Shown: in pieces, positions 51,801-62,636 of the stretch | Layout of the letters: each line of letters starts with the position of its first letter | Position numbering within the stretch: the stretch's first letter is position 1 | NCBI GenBank assembly: GCA_021776735.1 | Contig: JAJFFH010000028.1 | Span: 62,001 to 126,000 of the forward strand | Direction of reading: 5' to 3' | Source of the DNA: Planctomycetota bacterium | GTDB taxonomy: Bacteria > Planctomycetota > PLA2 | Length of the DNA stretch: 64,000 nucleotides | The notes under the pieces: generated by a model | What the model saw: the letters and a program-made list of their open reading frames with translations, nothing else | Told to the model about the DNA's origin: nothing | Database searches by the model: none | Position numbers and translations under genes: made by a program

Positions 51801-53164
51801 CCACCTCGGCGACAGAGTTTCGGGATCCGGCGGTTTTTTGCTGGGTGTTTCCGTTGCTCCGGACGGACGATCCCCCCGCGAAAGCCCGCCATGTGGAATG
51901 GGAACAAGGACTTGCACAAGAACTGCGTGCCGAGTTGATCCGCCGCGCCGCATCGAGCACCGTTGATGAGATCGAGCGATCGCAGCAGCAGCCGGGCAAT
52001 CCGTTTCGCCGGGTCAAAAGGTGGTCCCTGCGGAGCGCGAACGATGGGAGCGGGCATCCCATTTGGCAGGCCCGGTTCGAGGAGGCTCCCGAAGGCAGTA
52101 TCGGCTACCTCTCCTGTCGGGTGGAGCAAGGAGGGCCGGCCGATCAACAAGCCGTTGGGTCCATCAAGCAGGAGGCCCACGAACTGTTCGAGTCTGTCTT
52201 CGATGGGCGGACCCCACATTACGAGGGGGCGACCTGTGTCTGTGTCGAGTTTTCGGGTGACGCTGCGAAATGGAAAGGTGATCCGACCCTCCGGGCCACG
52301 GCCGCGTCGTCGATCGGCCATGATGCGACGACTTCTTTGAAGTGGATTCCGGTCGAGTTCGGGTGGCTGGGCCTGCGGGACGAGGAGGCACCGATTCCGC
52401 CGTCCATTGTGGTTTATCGGAAGGGCTGCGACGAAAGGGCCATCCACTTCCTCCAACGGATCGTGGGCGATCTTGTGCTGCTCCAAAACAAGCTCGTCAG
52501 GCTCCACGAGGCCTATGCCGCGACGCGACATGAAGTCCGGAAAAAGGAGCCGAAAACGATCCGGTCGCTCGACCCGGAGGCGCTGTCCGACATCTCCTTG
52601 ACCGCGATCGAAAAGGCGACCCAGAACGTCTCCAAGTTCATGAACGAGTTTTCGACAGCACTGGCGGATCAAGAGCGGATCCTGATCGCGACCAGAACCA
52701 GCCTCGCCAACGTGGAGTACGTTGCGCTTGAGGCGCCTAAGCCGAGGGAAACGGGAGTCCCCGAAGACGCCGACGAGCTGCCTTTGACGCATCTAACCCG
52801 GTCTCTGACGCGAGACTTGCGGCACCTGGCCGAACAGATCGAAATCGACCTCAGCTATGGTGCAGCGACCCTTTCCGACGGGGACCGTACGATCACGGCC
52901 CTGCATGTACGCGCGCAGATCATCGACGCGCGCGCGACCCGCCGGAACACGGATCAGGCCTTTTGGCTCGGACTCATAGTCGGCCTGGCTTCCCTGCTAG
53001 TCGGCCTGACTCAGATTCTCCCCGAGAACGGGTGGCCGAGTTGGCGAACCCCCCGCACCGTACTGGGGGCGTCGGTTGCTGCTGTTGTCGTGATCCTGTT
53101 GTTCGTGCTTTGGCGAGGGAGGGCAGAGTGCCGCCGCCGCACCAGCGATCGAAAGGGCAAGTGA
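51797..53164 (+). CDS. Coiled-coil protein with two C-terminal TM helices, CHAT-associated
   Basis: TM segments FWLGLIVGLASLLVGLTQIL and TVLGASVAAVVVILLFVLW; TGA overlaps ATG of TPR-CHAT. Confidence 0.7.
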   Translation: MTTSATEFRDPAVFCWVFPLLRTDDPPAKARHVEWEQGLAQELRAELIRRAASSTVDEIERSQQQPGNPFRRVKRWSLRSANDGSGHPIWQARFEEAPEGSIGYLSCRVEQGGPADQQAVGSIKQEAHELFESVFDGRTPHYEGATCVCVEFSGDAAKWKGDPTLRATAASSIGHDATTSLKWIPVEFGWLGLRDEEAPIPPSIVVYRKGCDERAIHFLQRIVGDLVLLQNKLVRLHEAYAATRHEVRKKEPKTIRSLDPEALSDISLTAIEKATQNVSKFMNEFSTALADQERILIATRTSLANVEYVALEAPKPRETGVPEDADELPLTHLTRSLTRDLRHLAEQIEIDLSYGAATLSDGDRTITALHVRAQIIDARATRRNTDQAFWLGLIVGLASLLVGLTQILPENGWPSWRTPRTVLGASVAAVVVILLFVLWRGRAECRRRTSDRKGK

Positions 53165-56100
53165 TGGAGAAGCCGGAGAAGTCAACCATACTGACCGATA
53201 CGTTCTGGGCGCGAATTGACCGCCAACTTGCAGAGACGCCGCGGAACGAGGCGACGCTACAGCAGATGATGGCCGCAGGTGTGCAGGCCTACCAGAAGGC
53301 CGAATACGAGCCAGCTACCCGGTCTTTTGCCGCAGCGGGTAGGCTCGCGACAAACCTCCGCGACCCCGAGCACCCGGACACGCTGACCACCATGGACAGC
53401 CTGGCGACGACTCTCTTGGCGCGGGGTGACCTTGCGGGTGCGGAGGGGCAGCAGAGGACGGTGCTGGAGTCGCGGCGCCGCGTGCTGGGCGCGGAGCACC
53501 CGGACACGTTGACCAGCATGAACAACCTGGCGGCGACTCTCTTGGCGCGGGGTGACCTTGCGGGTGCGGAGGGGCAGCAGAGGACAGTGCTGGAGTCGCG
53601 GCGCCGCGTGCTGGGCGCGGAGCACCCGGAAACGCTGACCAGCATGAACAACCTGGCGCTGACGCTGATGACGCGGGGTGATCTTGCGGGCGCGGAGGGG
53701 CAGCAACGGACGGTGCTGGAGTTGCGGCGCCGGCTGCAGGGCACGGAGCACGTGGCCACCCTGATCGCCATGAACAACCTGGCAGAGACGCTGCGGGCAC
53801 GGGGTGATCTTGCGGGCGCGGAGGAGCAGCAGCGGACGGTGCTGGAGTCGCGGCGCCGCGTGCTGGGCGCGGAGCACCCGGACACGTTGACCAGCATGAA
53901 CAATCTCTCGGGGACGCTCAAGGCGCGTGGGGATCTCGCGGGTGCGGAGGGCGTGCAGCGGACGGTGCTGGAGTCGCGGCGCCGCGTGCTGGGCGCGGAG
54001 CACCCGGACACGTTGACCAGCATGAGCAACCTGGCGCTGACGCTGATGGCGCGGGGCGACCTTGCGGGTGCGGAGGGGCAGCAGCGGACGGTGCTGTAGG
54101 CGCGGCTCCGGCTGCTGGGCGCTGAGCACCCGAACACGCTGACCGCTAGGGGCAACTTGGCGGTGACGTTGAAGGCGCGGGGCGACCTTGCGAGCGCGGA
54201 GGAGCAGCAGCGAACGGTGCTGGAGGCGCTTCGCCATGTGCTGGGCGCGGAGCACCCGGACACGCTGACCGCCATGGGCAACCTGGCACGGACGTTGAAG
54301 GCGCGGGGCGACCTTGCGGGCGCGGAGGATCTGCTGGCCGAGTCGCTCGATGGTGTTGAGCACCTCCGCGGCCAAGTGGGCGGGGTACTTGAACGGGCGC
54401 GGCTGTCTGGCGCATTCCACACGGATGTCATCAGCGTAGTGTTGGCGGGCGTCCTGGTCCGCAGGAAGAAAACGTCTGTGGACGTTGTGGAGGCTTTGGA
54501 GCGCGGGAGCGGGCGGACGACCCTGGATGTTCTCAGCCGAGGTGGGCTCGACCCGCTCATTCTTGCGCAGAACCGTCTGGATCAGTCGGATTTACTGGCG
54601 TACGGGAACGCTTTGCGTGATGTTCGCCGATTCGAACGGAGCGTTGCCGAGTTCAAGTTCAAGTTTCGAACGGTGCCGGATTCGGAGCAGGACAGGAAGC
54701 GGTTGTCGGACGATCTTGCGCAGGCGCGTTCGGACTTACGTGAAGCGGGCGGACGTTGCTTCGGGTTCGAACGGAAGGTCTTCTCGGCGGCACAGCCGCT
54801 GGGGCTCGAGAGAATTCGAGGTGCGCTCTGTGCGGGCGAGCGGCTCGTCGTGTTCGGTTGGAGCTGGGTGGCCGCCGTCGCCGCCGTCGTGTCGGAAGAC
54901 GCCCACGGCGCAACTGACACGACGCACCTGCTCAGCGAGGACCGCGATGAACTCGCGAGGGGCGAGGCCCTGACGCAACTTGTAACGATGGGGATCGAGC
55001 CCGAGTCTCACCAGGCCCCGCGGCTCGAGGCGGCGCTGGCCCAGGTGGAGAGCCTGCTCACGGCCGACGCCTTGGCGGACTGTCGCGATCGGGTCGCGCG
55101 GCTGCGGGCCAACTACGACGCGGTCTTTGGCAGGGGGCCCGAGGCCAAGCTCCTTGCCGTGCCGACGCTCCCTTGGGAAACGCTCGGGGTCTTGGCGCGT
55201 GCACTGCTGGACATCATCCTGCCTGCGGACCTGCGGGCGGAGCTGGCCAAGGCGCAACGGCTCGACGTGGTTCCGTCGGGTCCGCTGCAGCGGCTTCCGC
55301 TCGAACTGCTGGTGGAAATGGCCGGCGTCGCGGAGCTAGCGGGCAAGCCGATCACCTACGTGCCGTCCGGGACGGTCCTTGCGTTGCAGCGGGCCAAAGC
55401 GCGCACGGGCGCGGACACGAGCGGCGCGACCCTCGCGGGGGATCCGGCCTATCCGCAGCCCGGGGACGGCGGCGCCGAGCGCTCGTTGGCCGAGGTGGCA
55501 CCCTGGAACCTGGGCTATTCAGGTGGAGTGGTGGCTCCGCTGCCGCGCACCCGCGACGAGGTGGAAGACATCGCCGGCCTGTTCGAGCGCTGCGGACACA
55601 AGGCCCGGACGCTGCTCGGCGCCGAGGCGACGGTGGCCGCGGTGCGCGAGCACACCGCCGGAAAGCGGTATCTCCATCTTGCCGCGCACGGTCTGCTCGC
55701 GGGCTCCGACCAGCCGATGGACTCGGCGGTGGTGCTGGCTCCCGCGGCGCCGTCCGGTCGGCCCGAGGGTCGCGTTGGGCGGAACGACGGGTGCTTGCGC
55801 CTGTCCGATCTTTTGGGGGACTGGGGCGACCGGCTTGCGGGCTGCGAACTGGTGACGCTGTCGGCGTGCCGGACCAGCCGGGGGGTGGCGGTCGGCGGCA
55901 GTCTGATGGCGCTGCCCCTGGGACTGTTTCACGCCGGGGCGCGGTGCGTGCTCGCAAGCCTGTGGAAAGTGCCCGACCTTGCGACCTGGCTGCTCATGCG
56001 GCGGTTTTACGAGAATCTGCTCGGGATCGCGCACGGTGACGAGACCGCGGTCTCGCGCGATGTTGTTGCACTGCCGATGCACGGGGCCCTGCGCGAGGCG

Positions 56101-56250
56101 CAACAGTGGTTGCGTGAATTGTCGCGGGACAACATCATGGGGATCCTGGCGGACGCTGGTGCCCAGGACGAGTACTCCAATGTGCCCAAGGATGCCTTCG
56201 TCCATCCTGCCCACTGGGCGGCGTTCGTGCTCATCGGGGATGCGGGGTAG
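53164..56250 (+). pseudogene. TPR-CHAT (caspase-like) protease gene interrupted by in-frame TAG at 54097-54099
   Basis: Same frame before and after TAG; CHAT dyad HLAAHG and LSACRT present. Confidence 0.75.
53368..54340 (+). repeat. 126-bp (42-aa) tandem repeats coding for TPRs, 7 full units plus partial
   Basis: Unit start GAGCACCCGGACACG at 53368 and again exactly 7x126 bp later at 54250. Confidence 0.9.
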
Positions 56251-56327
56251 GGCCAACGGCGGAGCACGAAGCATCGCCGTCCGTTTGCTTTCTTTGCGTC
56301 GGGCCGGCGCCAGCTGCGGCCAGCGCC

Positions 56328-57869
56328 CTACTCGTCGTCGCCGGGTTCGACGATGATGACTTGGCGGTGGCCGATGCTGGCGTCGAGGGGGAGGCCGCCT
56401 GTGATCCAGATGGCGCCGTTGGGGCCGCGCTTGGCCGCGTGGTGGCTGGTCGGATTTGTCAGGGTTGTGTCCGGGACGCGGAACAGCTTGCCTGATTGGC
56501 CGATCGGGAACCACACGTCCATCGTGGTTTGCAGCAGCGCCGGCGACTTGCTGAAGTCTGTGCCGCCGACGATCAGGACGCGGCCGTCTTCGAATGCCGT
56601 CGCGGTGGCGAACGCGCGCTGGTTGCGCATCGTATTGATCGAGCCGACGAAGCCGAAGCCCGGGTCGTAGACCGAAACACCGAGGCTCCCGACGCCGCCC
56701 GCGACCAGCAGGCGGCCGTCGTCGAGGACCGTGCCGGCGGCCAGAAAGTGCACGAAACTCGGCGGCGTGAAGTTGTCCGCGAACGATTCGGTGGCCAAGG
56801 TGAAGCGTGCGCCGCTCGGTGCCGAGGATGTTCCGCCGACGATGACGGCGTCGCCTCCGGCCAGGGTGACCGAGAAGTGTGTCGCGCGGCCCTGCTCCAT
56901 CGTGTTGGCGACCGGCGTCCAGGTGTCGGTGTTCGGATCGTAGATCTCGGCGTCGTCGCGAAAGATCAGGTTGCCACCCGCGTCGAGGTCCTGCCCGCCG
57001 GTGACGAGTACGCGGCCCCCGGGGAGCAGCGTGGCGTGCGCGAACGAGCGCCGCTCGTTCATCGAGGCGGCGGAGTTAAACGTAAACGTCGTCGGATCAA
57101 AGATCTCGCACCCGGAGATCGGCAGGAACGGGTCGTTCGAGACCTCGCCGCCCGCGATCAGGATGCGTCCGTTCGCGAGCGTGATCTGAACGTGCGCCGC
57201 GCGCGCCCGGCGCATCCGGTTTTGGATCACGAAGCTCTGGCGCGAGAACACGACCAGGTTCTCGGCCTGGTCGGTCACGCCGTTGGACGTACGATAACCG
57301 CCGGTCACGATGAAGCGCCCGTTGGGCAGCAACGTCATGCGGTGCAGCCACCGGCCGAGGAGCAGACCGCCCGGAAGTTGCGTGATGTCGTCCGCCCCGG
57401 GAAGGACCGGCCCCTCCTCCTCCGTCTGGAACTTGAACTCGTAGTCGCGGTCCAGCGGACGTCCGTTGAGGTCGAGAACCCCTCGGGTCACGCGGATCGT
57501 GTGCACCGCAAACGGGAAGTACCCGGGCTGCGGCAAAAAGCGCGCGATCGACCGGTTGAGAAACGGAATCGACCGCGACCCGAACACGCGGTCGCCGCTC
57601 TCGGCGATGACCTGGAACGTGTCGGGCGTCAGCGTTGCCGGATCGATCTCGTCGGAGAACACGACGTTTATCTCGGTCGTGAGCGCGATGTCCTGGGAAA
57701 GATCGTTGGGGGTGACCTGGGTCACCTGGAAGGTGACAACCGGGCCGCCGCCGCCCCCGTTGGAACCGCCGCCGCCGCAGGCGCCGAGCGTGGCGACGAA
57801 GACGACTGCGGTCAGAGCGAAGCTGACGCGAGCAACAAGGGACGGGAAACGGAAAGAAAGAGAATCCAA
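56328..57869 (-). CDS. Kelch-type beta-propeller lipoprotein with N-terminal Big_5-like domain
   Basis: Lipobox TLGACGGGG; repeated GGRVLVTGG motifs. Confidence 0.8.
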   Translation of the reverse strand: MDSLSFRFPSLVARVSFALTAVVFVATLGACGGGGSNGGGGGPVVTFQVTQVTPNDLSQDIALTTEINVVFSDEIDPATLTPDTFQVIAESGDRVFGSRSIPFLNRSIARFLPQPGYFPFAVHTIRVTRGVLDLNGRPLDRDYEFKFQTEEEGPVLPGADDITQLPGGLLLGRWLHRMTLLPNGRFIVTGGYRTSNGVTDQAENLVVFSRQSFVIQNRMRRARAAHVQITLANGRILIAGGEVSNDPFLPISGCEIFDPTTFTFNSAASMNERRSFAHATLLPGGRVLVTGGQDLDAGGNLIFRDDAEIYDPNTDTWTPVANTMEQGRATHFSVTLAGGDAVIVGGTSSAPSGARFTLATESFADNFTPPSFVHFLAAGTVLDDGRLLVAGGVGSLGVSVYDPGFGFVGSINTMRNQRAFATATAFEDGRVLIVGGTDFSKSPALLQTTMDVWFPIGQSGKLFRVPDTTLTNPTSHHAAKRGPNGAIWITGGLPLDASIGHRQVIIVEPGDDE

Positions 57870-58020
57870 CAGGTTAGCCGAACTGAGCCCGCCGACATTC
57901 TACCGCTTATTGCGGTCGTGTTCTCGGGCGTTTCCGGGCCTTGTTCGCCGTGTTCCGAATCCTCTTCGGCGGTCTCTTCCGGGATCCCTTTCGGGGGCCT
58001 TTCCGAGCCCGTTCCGGCGC

Positions 58021-59016
58021 CTACTTCGAGTCCTCTTTGGAGGCGGGCTCCGCGGAAGCCTCGGCAGCGCCGCTCGCGAGGATCGTCTTCAACGCCTGCT
58101 CCATCTCGTCGACCTTGAAACCGCGCGGCCCGCGATCGCCCCGATACGCGATCTTCGCGTCCGCACCGAGGATGAACAACCGGTCCGGCATCCCGTGATA
58201 GGCCGTCGCCACGGTGTTTTTCATGTCATCGACCAGGAGGGGCAGGTGCAGCTTCAGCTCGGACGAGCAGGCCTGCGCCACTTGGAGGCGCTCCTCAATG
58301 GTCCTGTGGTGCGCGAGTTTCTTGTGCCGCGCGGGCCGCGCGCTGTCGGTGGCATGCGCCTCGCGCGGATAGATCCAATAGAAATCCGCCTTGTTCTTGT
58401 AGGTCTCGTAGACCTCTTGCAGGCGCCCGGCCTGCCGCGTGAACGGGCCTCATGTCCACGACCCGAACACAAGCACGGTCGGCCGCGTGATCCGCCGCAG
58501 ATTGACCATCTTGCCCGTTTTCGCGTCCTTCGCCTTCACCGCCGGCGCGTCCGCACCCTTCTTGGGCGCGGGATCGCGAAGCGATCGCCCCGAAAGCGCC
58601 GCGGTCATCTCGTCGCCGTCGAGCACCCCGTCGCCGTTCTTGTCGGCCGTCTCAAAAAAGGCACCCCACTCGTCCTTATCGACCTTGCCGTCGCTGTTCG
58701 CATCAAAACGCTTCAGCATGCGTCCGCTGGACTGCCCGCGTCCGCCACGCTCGGCACCGCGCCCACGCCCGCGCATCCCGGCGGCCGTCTTCTTGACCTC
58801 ATCCTCGGTCACCGTGCCGTCGCCGTCGCCGTCGAGGCGATCAAACATCCGCGCAGGCCCCTGGAACTCCTCGCGCGTCACCTTGCCGTCGCCGTTGGCG
58901 TCGTTGCGGCTGAGGCGCTTCCACATCCGCGCGGCGCGATCCCCGCCGCCTCCACCGCCCTGCGCGAAAGCGGGCAGTCCAAGAAACAAGGCGAAGAGCA
59001 GGGCGAGATAGCGCAT
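58021..59016 (-). CDS. EF-hand plus iodothyronine-deiodinase-like protein, predicted selenoprotein (Sec at TGA 58450-58452)
   Basis: Four EF-hand loops; PTVLVFGSWT-U-GPF...DFYWIYPREAHATDSARP...LPLLVDDMKNTVATAYHGMPDRLFIL; one continuous frame apart from the TGA. Confidence 0.85.
58419..58435 (-). promoter_or_regulatory. Candidate bacterial SECIS hairpin for the deiodinase-like gene
   Basis: 14 nt after TGA: GCAGGC-CGGGC-GCCTGC, G-containing apical loop. Confidence 0.65.
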
Positions 59017-59080
59017 GAACCATCAAACCCGACGGAGCCGCTCAGGTTTCGCAAGTCCGGACCGACCCTTGAAAAAGCAG

Positions 59081-59121
59081 ACGGACGGCGATACACGTGG
59101 CCGGGCTACATCGCCGTCCGT
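59081..59121. repeat. Perfect inverted pair of the dispersed 12-mer, terminator-like
   Basis: ACGGACGGCGAT (59081-59092), 17-nt loop, ATCGCCGTCCGT (59110-59121), downstream of the 59144 gene stop. Confidence 0.85.
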
Positions 59122-59143
59122 ACCTACTGCAGGTGTTTGTGCG

Positions 59144-60166
59144 CTACCGCGCGTGCTTCATCGCTTTGTCGATCGACTTGAGCAGTGCGTCCGCGCGCTT
59201 GGCGGCCTTGAGTCCCGTGTTCTTTGCGATGAACTTCTCGATCTTTTTGCGAACCGCCTTCAGCTTCTTGGCGCTCCGCCCGGCGTCGGACTTGGCTTCA
59301 TAGAGGCGGACGAGCTTCTTCGTCGCCTTCAGTTCTTTCTTGACCTGCTTGTCGACCTTGAGCGATTTCAGTTCGTCTTCGGCGGCATCCGCGGCGCGCG
59401 TGCCCGCGAAGTGCTTCTTGATCTTGGCCAAGCCGTCGAACGCGTCTTTGTACAGGCCCACGCGCACCGCGGTTTTCACGCCGCTCTGCCAGGCGTCGAG
59501 GGTCCGCTGGACTTGGCCGATGATGTAGTCAGCGTCTTCCGTGGCCGTGCCTGCTTCTTTCACAGCCTCGGCCTTTTGGCGTGCCTCGCCGAGCTTGCCG
59601 CGCTTGAAGGCGCCCGCCGCGGCCTTGAGTACCGGTGCGACCTTGCGGAGGTAGTACGGCTTGGCGCCCCGCATGGCGTCCTCGATCGTTCCGTTCGAGA
59701 GGCTGTGGGGATTGCCCTCCCAGACGATCTTGCCCTTGGGGTTGATCAGGTACGCGTGCGGGATGCCGCCGCTGCCGTATCCGCCCGCGGCGTCGGCGCT
59801 GAGTCCGACCGTGTAGGTGATGCCGCGCTCGGCCATGAACGACGCGACGACATCTTCCTTTTCGCTCGTGATGGCGAGAATGCGCAGGCCCTTTTTCTCG
59901 TAGCTCGCACGGAGCTCGTTCAAGTGCGGAACCGCACTTACGCAGGGTCCTCACCAAGTGGCCCAGAACTCAAGGAGGATCGCCTTGCCGCGGAAGTCCG
60001 AGACCGTGGAGCCCTCCGAGGGGTTGAACCACTGCGAGACCTTGAAGTTGGCCGCGTCCCGTCCGACGAGACTCTTCCACTCCGCGCTGCCGGCGGATGT
60101 GAGGCTGAGCACCACGGCGAGCGTGGCAGCGAATCCGATGCGTTTCATGCGTTTCTCCGGTGCCAT
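59144..60166 (-). CDS. Secreted TlpA/thioredoxin-like protein, predicted selenoprotein (Sec at TGA 59951-59953)
   Basis: ILLEFWATW-U-GPCVSAVPHLNELRASYEKKGLRILAITSEKED...GGIPHAYLINPKGKIVWEG; one continuous frame apart from the TGA. Confidence 0.88.
59922..59939 (-). promoter_or_regulatory. Candidate bacterial SECIS hairpin for the TlpA-like gene
   Basis: 11 nt after TGA: AAGTGCG-GTTC-CGCACTT, 7-bp perfect stem. Confidence 0.7.
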
Positions 60167-60181
60167 TCTACCGGAACGAAT

Positions 60182-61593
<1,412 letters not shown>

Positions 61594-61597
<4 letters not shown>

Positions 61598-62616
61598 GCG
61601 AAGTACCTCTTGATCGTTTCGCCGTACGCGGCGACGCCTCGTTCGAGCTGATCGATCTCGACCCACTCGTCCGCCGCATGGCTCTGCTCGGGACGGCCCG
61701 GGCCCATTACGACGGCCGGGACATCGCGCACATGAAAAAAATCGGACACGCCGCCGAACGCTTGCGGCTCGTCGTTGCCGGTGGCGGCCAGCGCGGTCTG
61801 CACGATCGGTTCGTCGGTGGCGGTATCCACCGGCACGAACCGGTCGCTCACGAGTTCGACTTCGCTCTCGAGGATTTCGCGCACGCGCGCGGTCAGGGTC
61901 TGGTTGTTCAGCGCCGGGATCGTTCGCGCGTCGATCTCCATCACGCAGGCGGGCGGTACGACGTTGGTCTTGATGCCGCCCTGAACCATAGTGACCTGAA
62001 GCGTGGCCGGTCCGAGCAGTGGGTGCGTGGGCAGTTCGAGTTCCGCCAGCCGCGTGATGTCGCGCGCCGCCTTCTCGATCGCGTTCTCGCCCTGCCACGG
62101 TCGCGCGGCGTGCGCGCGCTTGCCGTGGGCGTGCAGCCGCAGACGCAGCAGGCCGCGCTGGCACGAGCAGACCTTCAGCGTCGTGGGCTCGCCGATGATC
62201 GCCGCATCGAGCCGCGGCAGTTCGGGGCGCAGCACGCCGAGCCCGTCGCCGCCGATTTCCTCGTCGCACGTCGCGGCCAAAACGAGACGCGCGTGCGCGG
62301 GCACGTCGGCCGCCAAAAAAGCGCACACCAGAGCGGCGAGCGGCCCCTTGGCGTCGTTCGCCCCGAGCCCGTGAATCTTGCCGTCGCGCAGCTCGCCTGC
62401 GTGCGGGTCGTTCGTCCACTCCGGCGAAGTCGGGACGGTGTCGGTGTGCGAATTCAGCAACAGCGTTTTGGGCCCGTCGCCCCGCACCGCAAAGATGTTG
62501 CGGCCAGAAATCACGGCGTCAGGAAAAAGTCCGGCGAGCAGATCGACACAGCCCTGTTCGCTGCCCGAGACCGACGGGATGCGGACGAGGTTGCGGGTGA
62601 GTTCGACGACGTTCAT
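61594..62616 (-). CDS. M20-family N-acyl amino-acid deacetylase (ArgE/DapE-like)
   Basis: LLLNSHTDTVP, GLGANDAKGPLAA, ATCDEEIGGDG. Confidence 0.9.
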
Positions 62617-62636
62617 CGGTACGGGGTTACCCCACG

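Noticed and set aside
54097-54099. TAG in TPR-CHAT as pyrrolysine or as reassigned codon
   Set aside because: TAG is used as an ordinary stop by other genes here (e.g. 1362-1364, 5828-5830) and sister repeats have GAG at this position; a nonsense mutation or error is simpler.
57909-58023. 37 sense codons (Lys/Arg/Pro rich) after the TAG ending the deiodinase-like gene
   Set aside because: Cryptic CCGGAAA-type low-complexity sequence; no domain and no evidence of readthrough.
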